NCBI GenBank assembly: GCA_964059195.1
Contig: CAXKWD010000011.1
Span: 9,316,366 to 9,380,365, forward strand
Length of the DNA: 64,000 bases
Origin: Ectobius pallidus
Taxonomy: Eukaryota > Arthropoda > Insecta > Blattodea > Ectobiidae
Reading direction: 5' to 3'
The notes under the pieces were generated by a model, which worked only from the letters and a program-made list of their open reading frames with translations, did no database searches and was not told the DNA's origin. Made by a program: the position numbers and the translations under genes. Below, in pieces: positions 24,170-35,591 of this stretch; the first letter of the stretch is position 1; every line of letters starts with the position of its first letter.

Positions 24170-24611
24170 TTGGTCAACAAAATTTTTCGCATTATACTCT
24201 CAAAATAGCATTAAGAGGCCAGGATATATATATAATAACTTTGTGGACCACCTTTACAAAAAGAGAAAGAAACTTGATTTATATGTAGTTCTTTTTATTG
24301 ATTGATAGCAAGTCTATGTATATGTTATTGGTCGTAATTCTGAGGTATTTAAACTCTAATTCTGAATAAAATTGGAGAAGTATATTCATAAAATTCTCCA
24401 ATTTTAGTCAGAATTAGAGTTTAAATTCCTCAGAATTACGACCAATAACATATACAGTATATAGACTTGCTATCAATCAATAAAAAGAACTACATATAAA
24501 TCAAGTTTCTTTCTCTTTTTGTAAAGATGATCCACAAATTTGTATGTGTATATACATCCTGGACTCTTAATGTTATTTTGAGAGTATAAGGCGAAAAATT
24601 TTGTTGACCAA
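24170..24611. repeat. 442-bp inverted repeat
   Basis: Left ttggtcaacaaaatttttcg is mirrored by cgaaaaattttgttgaccaa at the right, and similarity runs to a centre near 24387 (ggagaa/ttctcc). Arms are about 210 bp with a few indels. Open frames on both strands encode the same peptide because of the mirror symmetry. Looks like a foldback element; no target duplication seen. Confidence 0.85.
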
Positions 24612-27053
24612 TTTGATTTTTCCTCAAAGAAAAAGATGAAATTTATCAATAATAGAGTAAACAGTTGCATAGGATGTGTGCTCCTTCAGCTGTCACACCT
24701 TGAGGCAAGCTGTGTTGTTTGCAAAAAATAACTTCAATAATTGAAAGAATTGGCTAGCTTACAACCAAACTTTCAGACAATGTCTATGAAACAAACAGTT
24801 CAAAACAGTTTGTAGAGAAAATTTAAGCAAAATATGCAGTGTTGTTTGTCTTTATGTAAAGTGGTAATAATAAGAAAGAGTTGTCGACATGCTTTGTACC
24901 ACATCACCGACAGATCCCTAACTTAAATACAAAAGTTATTTGTAATACAGTTTTTCATTTTTGAGCTAGGCTGTTCGGAGGCAGACACGAACTAGCACAC
25001 ATATTTTTGTGAAACTATATTTTTGGGCTCATGGAAACCTCAAAACATGTGTTTATGTTAAAAACTCAAAATTAATTTTAGAGTCAAACAATATGCTTCC
25101 TATACAACATGTATGGTATGGCTAGAAAAAATAAAAAAATAGTCCTGCCATTCTCACAGTGCAAGGTTGTTCAGAGGATAATGATTAGCACATTCTGGGT
25201 TATTGCGATGAAAGCATTTATAGAATAGCTGCAGGTAGAGGAGACCAGTTATATTATTTATGTCATCTTAACTGATTAGGATAAATCAACTTTTTAGAAA
25301 TACAAAAAAATATCTATTGTATTGAGGTAAATACAACATTTTCACATAGAAATTCTAGAGGCATGATGGAGGTTCAATACACTTATAATAAATCAATTTT
25401 TTAACTCTACAGGCTTTGAAATTATGGAATGGGTTGTTCTCACTGAAATTGATCCAGTTTTGTAAATAAGCAATTTAGCACATTCATACTGAGGCAACCT
25501 TGAACACTCTTACAGAGGAATCAATTCTGTATTTTTAATCATCCTGACTAGAACTTTATTGTTCCTAAATTTTTAGGGAACAAAAGGAAAATACTATGCT
25601 TGTCATAATTTAGGATGTAATTAAGGTTTCTTTATCTTTTTTTATTATCTTTCACTTTCTTTCTATGATACTTCTTGCCATTAGAACCATTAAGAATTAT
25701 TCAAAAGTTGTGGTGCAACTCAGAAAATGTTAAGTGTGATCGTGAGGCTCTGTTCTTTGCATTGTGACTGTGTGTTGGTAGTAGTTTAGAAGTGAATGAG
25801 CATCATTCCTGATGTACCCATGACTGTCGTGTATATACATAAGTAGCATCCTGGAAATATGGAAACTACACAGTGTGGATCATTTTTGGAAGCTAGAATA
25901 GAAGTGCTGTAGTATGAGAGTTGTTGCTCGTCACTGTTTTATTGTCTACGTGAAGATAGATGAGTGAATTAATTTTAAGAGCAGATTCCAAAGGTTTCTA
26001 GCTAGGTAATAAAATGTTTCTATTGCACGACTAAGCACCTGTATGTGAAATTCATTGGCTCTGAATGAGGGATATGCAGTCGTTCATGGTAGGCGAGGAG
26101 ACCCACTGTTATGAAGGGCTATAATTCTCATGTGGGAATATACACTTTATTTAAAGTAATGTAGCTCACTAGGTATAAAAATAATGAAGCTATAAGTACC
26201 TATAAAATTTGTAATTTTAACTTCAGTCATTCTCTTGGAAATGATTTCAAACAATTGACTTATACATGATAATCAGCTTTATGCTTAAAGTTTACTAAAC
26301 TTAATCCCCTTCTATATACAGTGTGCCTAGAGATCGATCAATCCGCCGGGCGGGCGGTCTTGGGCAGGTGTCTGCTGCAAGCCTCTTGCAGGTGTTCACA
26401 GCAGTTGAGTTTATCTGTTGCTTTTGAAGGACAGTTGCGTGTGCCTGAATCCTGCATAGTGCTGTAAGTACAGTCCATTTGAAGCATGCGGGGAGCAAGT
26501 ATAATCAGTCCTTTTTGTGACCTGGCTCTTATTGGCCGAGATCGTCACACAACTTGAAGAGCATGATTTATAAGCTTTTGCTTGGCTTGTCCCTTTGTCA
26601 GTTTGTTTAAGAGAAGCATTTTTTATCGTATTTTGACAGCCCATGTTTATTTTAGAACTGAATAATTGCGTTATAAATATTATTTGTATTACTCTTTTCG
26701 TTCTTCAATTTTTTTAATGCTGTATCTTTTATACCTTGCAAGCAGAGAATCTCTTCTTATTATAACCTATGTTTTAGACTTTTAATCTCAGTATTTAGTT
26801 TTGCTTCCAGCTTGTTTGAAATGGACTATAAATGAAAAAAGCACAGCAGTAGCAAAATTAAAATTTTCTAACTTGTCAGTCAAATGGTAATCAAATGAAT
26901 TTTCAGGATCATTATTCACAAAAAGTACTGTAAACTTGGAAATCCTTTTAAGCTCACTGCTATTTACCTTGGTAAACTTTTGGACGTTCATTTTGCAGGT
27001 GGTATAACTGCATCTTCAGCAGAATGTCAACTGAGATCTTTGTTATGGTGGGG

Positions 27054-27420
27054 TAGGGATGAGATATCGGAAGCAAAGTATCAATTTTTATATAGATATG
27101 AACATCGGTTACTAATATCAATAACAGTATTATATTGATAAGAAAATATTGATATTCAATAATATTGAAAGCTTTACTAAGGTAATAGGTTTGTTCCTAG
27201 AGCACTCAGAAAATGTTAAGTGAAAATAAGTGTAATTAAACGTTAATAGCCTCAATTCATTACGTTATAATTGTGTTTTAAGTTTATTAATTTTTAACTT
27301 GATATTGCCTAAAACGTTGATTTTTCCCAATTTTATAAATAAATATGTTATAATAGCGTATTTTTTGTTTAAGTACCTCTCTCTCTCTCCATTTGATTCA
27401 ATATCGATATCCCATCCCTG
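27054..27420. mobile_element. hAT-type MITE, 367 bp
   Basis: Left end TAGGGATGAGATATCG, right end inverted CAGGGATGGGATATCG. A perfect 8-bp target duplication tggtgggg lies at 27046-27053 and 27421-27428. Interior dominated by aatattgatat-type words; no coding frame. The duplication makes the boundaries secure. Confidence 0.85.
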
Positions 27421-27768
27421 TGGTGGGGTGTAGTGGGAGTAGGTGGTAGGGGATGGGTTTGAGTGTCTGTGTTCATCGCATACATTATTTGACACAATCC
27501 TCCATCAGAGCACACTCCCTCACCCTCACCAGTTCTTGAAAATCTCAGTTGACAGTCTTTGGAAGATGCAGTGACACCTCCTGCAAAACGGAAATCCAGA
27601 AGTTTACTGAGGTAAATAAAAGCATTATTTGAAGTACTTTTAATTAATTTAGTACTTTTTAAGAAGTACTTTTAATTTAGTGATTTTTTTTATACAGCCC
27701 TAAAGTTGGACACAGGAATGAATTTAAAATCTCTTTGCTGTGTGATTTGAGGCTTTCTTGGTGTTGAG

Positions 27769-28020
27769 AATATATTATTGTTTCTCAGGCTTCCAACTGG
27801 GTGAGTAGGAGGATTGATTCCAAGCTTTCAACAGCTATCTCTGCTCTAATTTCCTAATTGGCCCCACCCTCCTAGCATACCCTGTCATTCCTATATATAA
27901 TACAGATATTTCCCAATCCAGCTCACTTCTCCCTGAAGTTGGCAGCAGAGATAACTGCTGAAAGCTCGGAATAAATCCTCCTACACACCCGGTTGGAATC
28001 CCAAGAAACAACAATATATC
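27769..28020. repeat. inverted repeat, 252 bp
   Basis: Left tatattattgtttctcagg.. and gtaggaggattgattcc mirror the right ggaataaatcctcctacaca.. and ccaagaaacaacaatatat; the inner ends read agctatctctgct / agcagagataact. Directly adjoins the next inverted repeat (28023), so the two may be one composite element. Confidence 0.75.
27930..27970 (+). ncRNA. hammerhead-like motif (E), core diverged
   Basis: CTGAAGT (27933-27939; the last core base is T where A is expected), T, helix II GGCAG/CTGCT (27941-27945, 27955-27959), GAAA (27960-27963), self-complementary AGCT (27963-27966), C at 27967, and helix I TCC (27930-27932) with GGA (27968-27970). The core substitution would be expected to kill cleavage. 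Confidence 0.35.
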
Positions 28021-28078
28021 AGTAGCAAGATTGAGATCGGAAATATACACACTAAACTTCACTAAAAGGTATATTTAC

Positions 28079-28122
28079 CCAGGATGATCATTTCAATGGG
28101 TCTTCCCACCATCATCAGCTGA
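28079..28122 (-). ncRNA. candidate hammerhead ribozyme (B, left arm)
   Basis: Minus-strand copy of the motif at 28421-28464, with identical core, helix II, GAAA and self-complementary helix III. It differs from that motif at no position I can see. Confidence 0.5.
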
Positions 28123-28420
28123 TTCTGACTGGTCCTCTAGCGGCAGGTGAATGAAATTGTCGATCAAATTTCCTTGTATGCCAACTGAAGTGTCGAAGTT
28201 TAAGAGATTTTTTCAGTTCTTTTTAATGAATATTTTTCCCCAAACTACTAGCACTACTAGCACTACTAAAACAAGTTGAAAAACCAATAGATCTTATAGT
28301 TGGGGAAAAATATTCATTAAAAAGAACCGAAATAATCTCTTAAACTTCGACACTTCAGTTGGCATACAAGGAACTTTGATCAACTAGTTCATTCACCCGC
28401 CGCTAGAGGACCAGTCGGAA

Positions 28421-28464
28421 TCAGCTGATGATGGTGGGAAGACCCATTGAAATGATCATCCTGG
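28421..28464 (+). ncRNA. candidate hammerhead ribozyme (B, right arm)
   Basis: Helix I TCAG (28421-28424) with CTGG (28461-28464), core CTGATGA (28425-28431), one extra T, helix II GGTGGG/CCCATT (28433-28438, 28443-28448; two G-U pairs) closed by AAGA, GAAA (28449-28452), self-complementary ATGATCAT as helix III (28452-28459), cleavage-site C at 28460. Every element of the consensus is present in order. Confidence 0.5.
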
Positions 28465-30557
28465 GTAAATATACCTTTTAGTGAAGTTTAGTGTGTATAT
28501 TTCCGATCTCAATCTTGCTACAGATGTCAACACTTCACTGTAGATTTCCATCTAATATTAATATTGAACAATATATCACTTTACTGTTTTGGGAACAATT
28601 TGACTCAAGCCCGAGCTACATTTTTTCTTAGCTATATTATTCTTTGAGATCCAAAAATCATATCATTTTGATTTCACATACCCTTTGGACTCTGTCAATA
28701 AAATTAATTCACTCATTCACATTCTATACATAAATTCTAGATGGGTTTTCTCTGTGGTGTTATTAGTCCTTAGTGAGGCATCTTGTTGTGTAAGACACAG
28801 ATTATCCTTGTGGGTTAATATTGTAAGTGTAATGTCTGCAAATCATGAGTTATTTTCTTTAGAATCAACCTTCATTGTCTCCATGGATGCAGAGCAATTT
28901 TCACAAAATCCATAATAATATAATTACCTAGGACATGGTGAATTAATTGCATAGTAAGTAAGGGTGCATACGTGTTGGGAGTAATGATAAACAGCATTAG
29001 TGATATCACTGACAAAATATAGAGAAGAAATGTTCATACTGGAGTAATAATTAAAGAAAAGAGTAAATCTTAAAGTATACACCATGTGAAATTGTTTCTA
29101 CGTTTCAGTTTTTCAATAAAGGCAGTGGTGATTTGTTGACAAGGTGGCTTATGTTGCATAGCCTGTATTTAAATATAATCTCAAACCTTTGTTAAACACA
29201 ATATATCTGAGAGATCACTCATTTTTAACTCTAGAATCATTATTGTGTTAGTAAAATTGTAGGCTACCTCAGGATAATTTATTAAAATTTCTCATTGCAG
29301 CACTCAATGGCAATAGACAATGCCTAAGCAAGCTAAAGGAATATTATCTATTGTATGAAACCCGGAGGTTCATGGCTTCAATTACATGAGCCCACCGTTC
29401 TACCCTATTCTGTGCTAACTTCTTCCAACCATCCCTCTCAAATCCTACTTCCCATAAATCTATTCTAATATTGTCCTCCCACCTATGTTTAGGTCTCCCA
29501 GTCAATATTTTTTATATATGTCTTTCCTCCCCCATGTGCGCAACACGTCTAGCCCATTTCTTCCTCTATGATTATATCCCCCCTTATTATATTCAGTGAA
29601 GAATACAGGTTATGAAACTTGTCATTATGCAGTTTTATTTATTCTCAGTTTTCATCTCTCTTAGGCCCAAATATTTTCCCAAGCACCCTGTTTTTGAACA
29701 CTCTCAGATTATGTTCTTTCCAAAAAGTAAGGTACCCTGTCTTACATCCATATAATACAATTGGCAGGATAATTGTCTTATAAATTTTTATTTTTAGATT
29801 TCTGGACAAAAGACAAGAAGATAATAGTTTCTGAATTGGATAAACAGAAACATTTCCTGATTTTAATCGACACTGAACTTCTACCTTAATATTATGTGTA
29901 TCTGTAATTAATGCTCCCAGATATTTTAATTTCTGCACTTGTTCGAATGCTTTATCATCTATTTTAATATTTTGTAGCACATTTTTTTGACATTTCATGA
30001 CCATATACTTCATTTTTACGAGGTATTAATTTCCAATCCAATATTTTTGTAGGCATCGAAAAGACTTTTGCATTTCTCCCAATTGTGTTTATCTCATCCC
30101 CCAACAGACAAACATGATCTGCATAAGCTAACATCGGGTAATTGCTATTTAATTCTAGGCCTACTTTGTTTTCCTGAACTTTCCTAATTGCATATTCCAA
30201 AATGAAATGAAAAGTAAAGGCGGTAATGCATCTCCTTGCTTCAAGCTACCTTTAAAGGCATTCCTATCTAATAAGTTTCCCTACCCTGACTCTGCTGGAG
30301 GTTTGATTTGACACATTTTGATCAGTCTAACTAAATTTTTTGGTATCTCAAACTCAATGAGGGTATTGTACAATTTGTCTCACCCAGTTGAACCATATGC
30401 TTTTTTAAAATCTATGAATAGCTGGTCAACATACTTATTATTTCCCACTTTTTTCCAGAATTTGTCGAATTCAAAATATTTGATCAATGGTTGATCTATT
30501 TTGCCTAAGTCCACATTGGTAATCTCCAATGATTTCCTCTGCATTTCAACATAAGTA

Positions 30558-31277
30558 CGAGGCGTGTTTTTTAAGTAAGTACCGTTTTGGAATTAAAAAA
30601 AGACGTGCAAAGATATCGCAATAATTTTATTTTTATGGTTACCTACATCTCTTGTCTACGCACTGACGCCATTACAGTCTGATTCTTCATTGTATACGTT
30701 GTTTACTGAGTGTTTAAGATGCCTCCGACAATCGTGAGTCCCGCCGATTGTGAAGTACGGGCTGTTATACGATTTCTTAGTGCTAAAGGCGTAAAACCGA
30801 TCGATATTCATCGTGAGATCTGTGAAGTTTACGGACAAAACATTATGAGTGATGGAATGGTAAGGAAATGGGTGAGAGCATTTAAAGATGGCCGCACAAA
30901 TGTGCATAATGAAGAACGGAGTGGGCGTCCTTCGGTCTTGAATGAAGATTTGGTGCAGAAAGTGGAAGAAAAGGTGAGAGAAAACAGACGCTTTACAATT
31001 TCATCAATGTGCGACTGGTTTCCTCAATATTCTCGTAGTGTTTTGTATCGCATTGTGACCGAGAACTTGAATTACCGGAAATTGTCAGGCGGCAGAATTT
31101 TATGAGGAGGGTATTCAAAAACTGGTGCCACGTTATGACAAGTGCCTCAATATTCACGGAAATTATGTAGAAAAGTAGATTAAGGTAGAGGCTTTCATGT
31201 AAAAATAAAATTATTGCGATATCTTTGCACGTCTTTTTTTAATTCCAAAACGGTACTTACTTAAAAAACACGCCTCG
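30558..31277 (+). mobile_element. internally deleted mariner, 720 bp
   Basis: Terminal inverted repeats of nearly 80 bp begin CGAGGCGTGTTTTTTAAGTA on both ends and are almost identical. TA flanks both sides (30556-30557, 31278-31279). It is inserted in the LINE relic. The coding part keeps the start and the very end of a transposase but lacks the middle, so it is non-autonomous although its ends look fit for mobilisation. Confidence 0.92.
30719..31105 (+). pseudogene. mariner transposase N-terminal DNA-binding domain
   Basis: ATG at 30719 (MPPTIVSPADCEVRAVIRFL) opens about 128 codons with two helix-turn-helix blocks: KPIDIHREICEVYG..VRKWVRAFKDGR, then VEEKVRENRRFTISSM..SRSVLYRIVTENL. It meets a stop at 31103-31105, just past the deletion. 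In another frame, 31092-31178 encodes FYEEGIQKLVPRYDKCLN..NYVEK and a stop, the normal mariner C-terminus, showing that a deletion removed the whole DDE catalytic domain and shifted the frame. If expressed, a DNA-binding-only protein could act as a repressor. Confidence 0.85.
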
Positions 31278-32704
31278 TAAATCAGACAAAATGTTGTATG
31301 ATGTTGACCATATATAGTTATTACATTCAGCCCTATCTCTCTTTTTATGGATGTGTATAATAATAGATTCTTTCCATTCCTTTGGCAGTTCTTCCTTTCT
31401 CCAAATCATAAAATCCAATTTATTGATCTCTGAATTTAAAAGCAAATATTGATAATGGCTGGTGAGTTTTTAACATGTTGCAATAACTATATGTAACAAT
31501 GTTCAATATTTGTTTTAATATCAGGTAAACTTATCTTAGAGATATATTGCCCTTGCTCATGTACCTCATTGTTTAAGTTGCCTTCAGTGCTGAAAATTTA
31601 GACTATGTTATAATCCAAGCAAGGGTTTTTATTACAAAAGGGATATAGGCCTACAAATTGTAACAAACTTATTGTAAGATGAAAGTGACCCATTGATACA
31701 AACTGTGAAACTGCATACTTATTTTGACCATTAAAACTGAACTGAAGAAACATAAATAAATTTAACCATTCTAAAATACTAATGTTCGAATTAATCAGAA
31801 TTTATTGTTTTTAAAATCACTTTGGTGAATTTTCAGTAAGACAAAAGACATTAACTTGCTGGAGTCTCTCAGTTACATTAAGACCGAAAGTATAACAATA
31901 GGCATTGCAACCGATGAGAATTCAGAAGAATGCATGGCATGATACAGAACATGAAGGTATTTGAGGGCCTCTACTAAATAAAAATTAATAAAATATCATA
32001 ATTATATAACTGTTTCACAGTCTCTTTCAGTTGATCATTTACAAGGCACAGTTTATGTAGCAATATATCGGTCCCAAAGAAAATTCATTGCAGTGATACT
32101 GTTCTATTGCACACAAACTCTTTGCGTACCAAGCTCTTCTGGCTCTCTTTCCAGAGACTAGGATTTGAATCTTTCTGTTAATGTTAAATGCTTTCAAGTG
32201 ATTTAAATTTATTTGGATACAAGGTTATTGTGTTCATTTATATTTTAAGTAAAATACTATTTAATTTACCTTAAAGCAGCAATGTTTTATTATATTGTTA
32301 TATTACTTTCTTTCAACATCATTAATTAAAAATATTTTGTGATCAGATCAAGTAAAAGAAAACAACATTTAAACAAGAATTAATTTAAAATTCTGGACAA
32401 TAAAACTCTGAAGCCACCAAAACTAGTAATTCGTTTTACCAATCATACACAATGTATACGTGGATTTGTGTCTTTGAATGAAATATATATTTTGACATGA
32501 CCTCCTTGAGAACATGTCAATGTATGAATGAAGATTCTTAAGGTATTCCAAGATCGAACATAAACTAAGAGCAGCTCTCAATTTCTGCGTCAAAGGGTGT
32601 AAATGTTACACAAAATTATGGAAATATACCACTCTTTCTTTCTTGATTGTTTAGAATGTATGCAATAGTATAATACTTATGAAGCGTTTACTTTCCATTA
32701 TTAG

Positions 32705-32843
32705 GTACATAGGAGAAATACAAACAGAAAAAGTTAAACCCCAGCGACCAGTGATTGGGAATCAGCCTTATTCAATTCCAAACCCAATTATTACAGTGAC
32801 AGAACACACACCTACGCCATCCCCGGACTACATGAGAAGACAG
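32705..32843 (+). CDS. unc80: unc80 exon 3 of window
   Basis: Acceptor tttccattattag, donor gtaaga. The first base completes AG|G (Arg), then YIGEIQTEKVKPQ to TPTPSPDYMRRQ, ending in phase 0. Pro- and Thr-rich end suggests a flexible linker. The ATG frame reading in from 32679 is intron. Confidence 0.9.
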
Positions 32844-33972
32844 GTAAGATGTTTAATTTGTTAATTTACTTGAAAATTTTAAAATGATTTAAATGAATAA
32901 GTTTGGCCGTTGATTGATAGGAAGAAGGGAAATGTATCTGAAATCGATATTTTCTTGTGAGAAACTTGTAACTCTAGCTAAAAATTCTGATGCTAAATGC
33001 TCGCTTGACTTTCTGCACCACAAGCAAGGGTAATGTGGTTTTTTCACTTGATATTCTGATAATTGGCTAGGGTCGTCTTCCTTCTAAGAAAATTAAAAAC
33101 CTGTATAAGTCCAGCAATACTAAAGATGATTTACTTTGGACTATTCCACGCTCACTTAATCTATGGGATCCGTCTCTGGGGCAACTCACCCTCAGCATTA
33201 AAGGTTTTCATATGGCAAAAAAAAGCAATTAGAACTATAGATGGATTAGGGCCTAGAGACTCGTGTAGAACAGCCTTTCAACGATTAAACATAATGACAC
33301 TGGCAGGTATTTATATATACTATAATTTAATGTTTATTAAAGAAAATATAGAAGATTTCGAAGAGCAGAATACACAACACAACTATAATACAAGACAAAA
33401 ATCAAACCTCGTAAAACCTAGTATTAGACTGGATAAGTATTATAAAAGTTTTAAATATCAACAACTACTGTTTTTTAACAAACTGCCAAACACAATTAAA
33501 CACTTACCTACAAACAATTTTAGTAAGACTATGTCCAAATGGCTTAAGAATAAGGCCTTCTACACCATTGAGGATTTCCTAAATGAAAATATAGATGAGA
33601 AAGTAATAGTTTAAATTTGTAAGATAAGAACTTGTATTTTATTTTTATTATTATGTGTATTTTTTTAATTATGTATATATTTTTATGATTTGACGATGCC
33701 TATTGTAATCTATTTATTTAATGGCAAATAAAAATTCTTGATACAAGTAAGTGACCACAATATAGATATTCAGAATGATAACAATGGTCCCAATGAATCT
33801 TATTCTCTCTCTTAACTGAAACTCTTTGTACATGAATATATGGCAAACAGTTAATAACTTCTGTTACACTGGTTAAGTTTGGATTAATAAACTCAGGATT
33901 AAAGAGACCTTACTATATTGAACTGATTATCAATTAATTAAATAGCATAATTTTATCAATTTATCATTTTAG
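32844..33972 (+). other. unc80 intron between exons 3 and 4
   Basis: 1.1 kb, mostly taken by the 3' end of a LINE (33063-33745). Nothing else seen. Confidence 0.85.
33063..33745 (+). pseudogene. LINE 3' end: reverse transcriptase C-terminal part
   Basis: A 183-codon + strand frame has the order typical of the end of jockey/CR1-like reverse transcriptases: IYFGLFHAHLIYGIRLWG, LQKKAIR-type WQKKAIRTIDGLGPRDSCR, YNTRQKSNL, FFNKLPNTIKHL, KAFYTIEDFLNEN and a stop at 33612. An AT-rich 3' region ends near aataaaaattcttgatac. 5'-truncated, as usual for LINE insertions. Same sense as unc80. No RT catalytic box is included. Confidence 0.85.
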
Positions 33973-34164
33973 GGTTCAATAGATAGTCAGCTAGATGCCA
34001 TAAGTCTCCAAGGAAGAAAGTTGAGTCAAGACCGCAAGCCCAGTCTGACTCGTTCCCAGACTGATTCTAATATTACATACGCTGGAGAAGAAATACCAGA
34101 AGCCCAGGGTTCTGTATGTTACATAACAAAGGAAGGCGACATCGATTATCAGGTTGTCCTGAAG
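33973..34164 (+). CDS. unc80: unc80 exon 4 of window
   Basis: Acceptor tatcattttag, donor gtttgt. Exactly 64 codons in phase 0 at both ends, so skipping it would keep the frame: GSIDSQLDAISLQGRK, then KPSLTRSQTDSNITYAG and KEGDIDYQVVLK. Ser/Thr-rich first half (possible phosphorylation sites) before an ordered segment that continues into exon 5. An alternative GT at 34152 (after CAG) would cut four residues; the downstream GT gives the conserved VVLK. Confidence 0.9.
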
Positions 34165-35591
34165 GTTTGTATAAAAGGGATTATTTTAGCCTTGTTTAAT
34201 AAATTTGAACAAACTCTTTTTTAGGGTCTTATCCTTTTCATTGCTAACATATTATTCAATGTGCAAATTGGTGGTGCTGAATTAATTTGAAAATTTATTT
34301 TATAATCATAAACGGACAAACAATTGCAAATAATTTGTCAGTTTCTTCCAAAAAAAGAGCACAGCACTGATTTCTTGAAGTTCAGAGTGATTTACTTGAC
34401 CCTGGGATAGCCTGCATGTCATCATAACGCAGCTGATTTAGCATGCATTGCAATGGATGGTAAAATACATCACTCCAATATTTAGCTACAGATGGCAGCA
34501 AAGGATAGAGAACAGGCAGCTGATGGTGTCAGGAAATAGACAATAGATGACCCTATACGCTGACACACTTGGAGTCCCTTTCATTGAAAATATCTTTTAT
34601 CTATTGGCATGCAAAGTGGTGCATCAGATACATTTGTCAGTAGCACGGCCAGCAGTGATGGATATATATGGCTGTAGCAGTAAAATGCTTAATTGGTGGA
34701 AGGCAAGCTTGTAGATGATGGGAGCCAGAGCAGCTACCGGAATAAAAACTTACTGAAAACAATTAGCTTACCCACTCTTTTAGACTAGACATACTGTTCT
34801 ATTCAGTTCACCTTCATTTTGCCATAGCTGATGAGTACTGCCACATCTAGGAATGTAAAATCTCGTAGGTTGCACGGATGAAGCATAAAATCTTTGCTCA
34901 TTACCAATGTCATTATCAAGGTACTCCATAGAATGCCACCACTTTGCTAATACTAACATAAAGTGCTTCTATAAATTTTTTTTTTGCTTATTATGTATGA
35001 ATTAATTCTAATTAGTAGGGGGCGGATTTCTATGACCAAAAAAATAGGATATATGCATGCTTTTATGACCTAAAAAACATTAAAATATGACCAATAAAAT
35101 TTAAAATATGACTTTACCACTTACACATTGTGTATATTTTTTAAAGCTTCATTACAATTCATTTTATTAAAATATGTTAATTAATTAAAATATCTGTAAA
35201 TTCTCAAAAAGTATTATTATAATGCAAAATTTACAAAATATGACATGAAACTTCAAAATTTCTTTAATATGCACACAAATATGCCAAAAATATGACCTAA
35301 ATATGCTACAATAGTTGAAAATTTCCTAAATATACAGTTATATGCACAATAAAAGCCGTTCCAGTTTTACCAGGATGCTTGGAATCGGGTTTAATTTAGT
35401 CGGAAACCTAAAATAATGCAAAGGGGAAAAATATGACATGTCATAGAAATCCGCCCCCTACTAATTGGTTACATTTTATGTATACATATTAACAAATATA
35501 ATTATGCGAACAAGTAATTTCTGTTGTAAATGATAGTCAGCAGAATCTGAAGCAGGATAGCCTATAATATAGAGATGGAATTACATTTCAG
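34165..35591 (+). other. unc80 intron between exons 4 and 5
   Basis: 1.4 kb with one hAT-type MITE (35016-35460). 34165-35000 shows no gene or repeat I can name. Confidence 0.85.
35016..35460. mobile_element. hAT MITE related to the intact hAT at 47145
   Basis: Left end TAGGGGGCGGATTTCTATGA, right end the same inverted. Flanks ctaattag (35008-35015) and ctaattgg (35461-35468) match at 7 of 8 positions, a slightly eroded target duplication. The subterminal words match the intact element: tatgacatgtcatatttttt at one end and atatgcatgcttttatgacc at the other correspond to its left and right ends, in opposite orientation. 445 bp, no coding frame. Confidence 0.85.

Larger units (their letters stand above)
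28023..28520. repeat. 498-bp inverted repeat with mirrored ribozyme-like motifs
   Basis: Arms 28023-28241 and 28302-28520 (tagcaagattgagatcggaa mirrored by ttccgatctcaatcttgcta), with a 60-base centre that includes a short actag repeat. Arms differ at a handful of sites. Each arm contains the same hammerhead-like sequence, on opposite strands. Confidence 0.9.
29344..31445 (-). pseudogene. LINE reverse transcriptase relic, split by a mariner
   Basis: Minus strand, 5' to 3': WRKEELPKEWKESIII.. (31445-31280), interrupted by the mariner at 30558-31277, then the polymerase body (30555 down), LAYADHVCLLGD near 30120, the C-terminal NRVLGKIFGPKRDE near 29660, and the terminal RWAHVIEAMNLRVSYNR with stop near 29344. 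Frameshifts and stops break it. The catalytic YADD box reads YADH, losing one metal-binding Asp. The same family recurs at 52985 and, distantly, 60905. Confidence 0.85.
17338..32704 (+). other. unc80 intron between exons 2 and 3
   Basis: 15.4 kb intron, the longest seen. It holds the MITE copy at 17894, tRNA-like and SINE copies, five inverted-repeat blocks and a LINE split by a mariner. 19140-20070 (apart from a short CA run at 20072-20088), 21456-22710, 22831-24169, 24612-27053, 28521-29343 and 31450-32704 show nothing I can name beyond AT-rich intron. About 26330-26620 is locally GC-richer without a recognisable gene. Confidence 0.75.

Noticed and set aside
24066..24670. Two frames on opposite strands encoding nearly the same 65-79 residues
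   Set aside because: Caused by the 24170-24611 inverted repeat. No protein family recognised.
26330..26620. Locally GC-rich stretch as a CpG-type promoter
   Set aside because: It lies in mid-intron, with no recognisable core promoter element or downstream exon.
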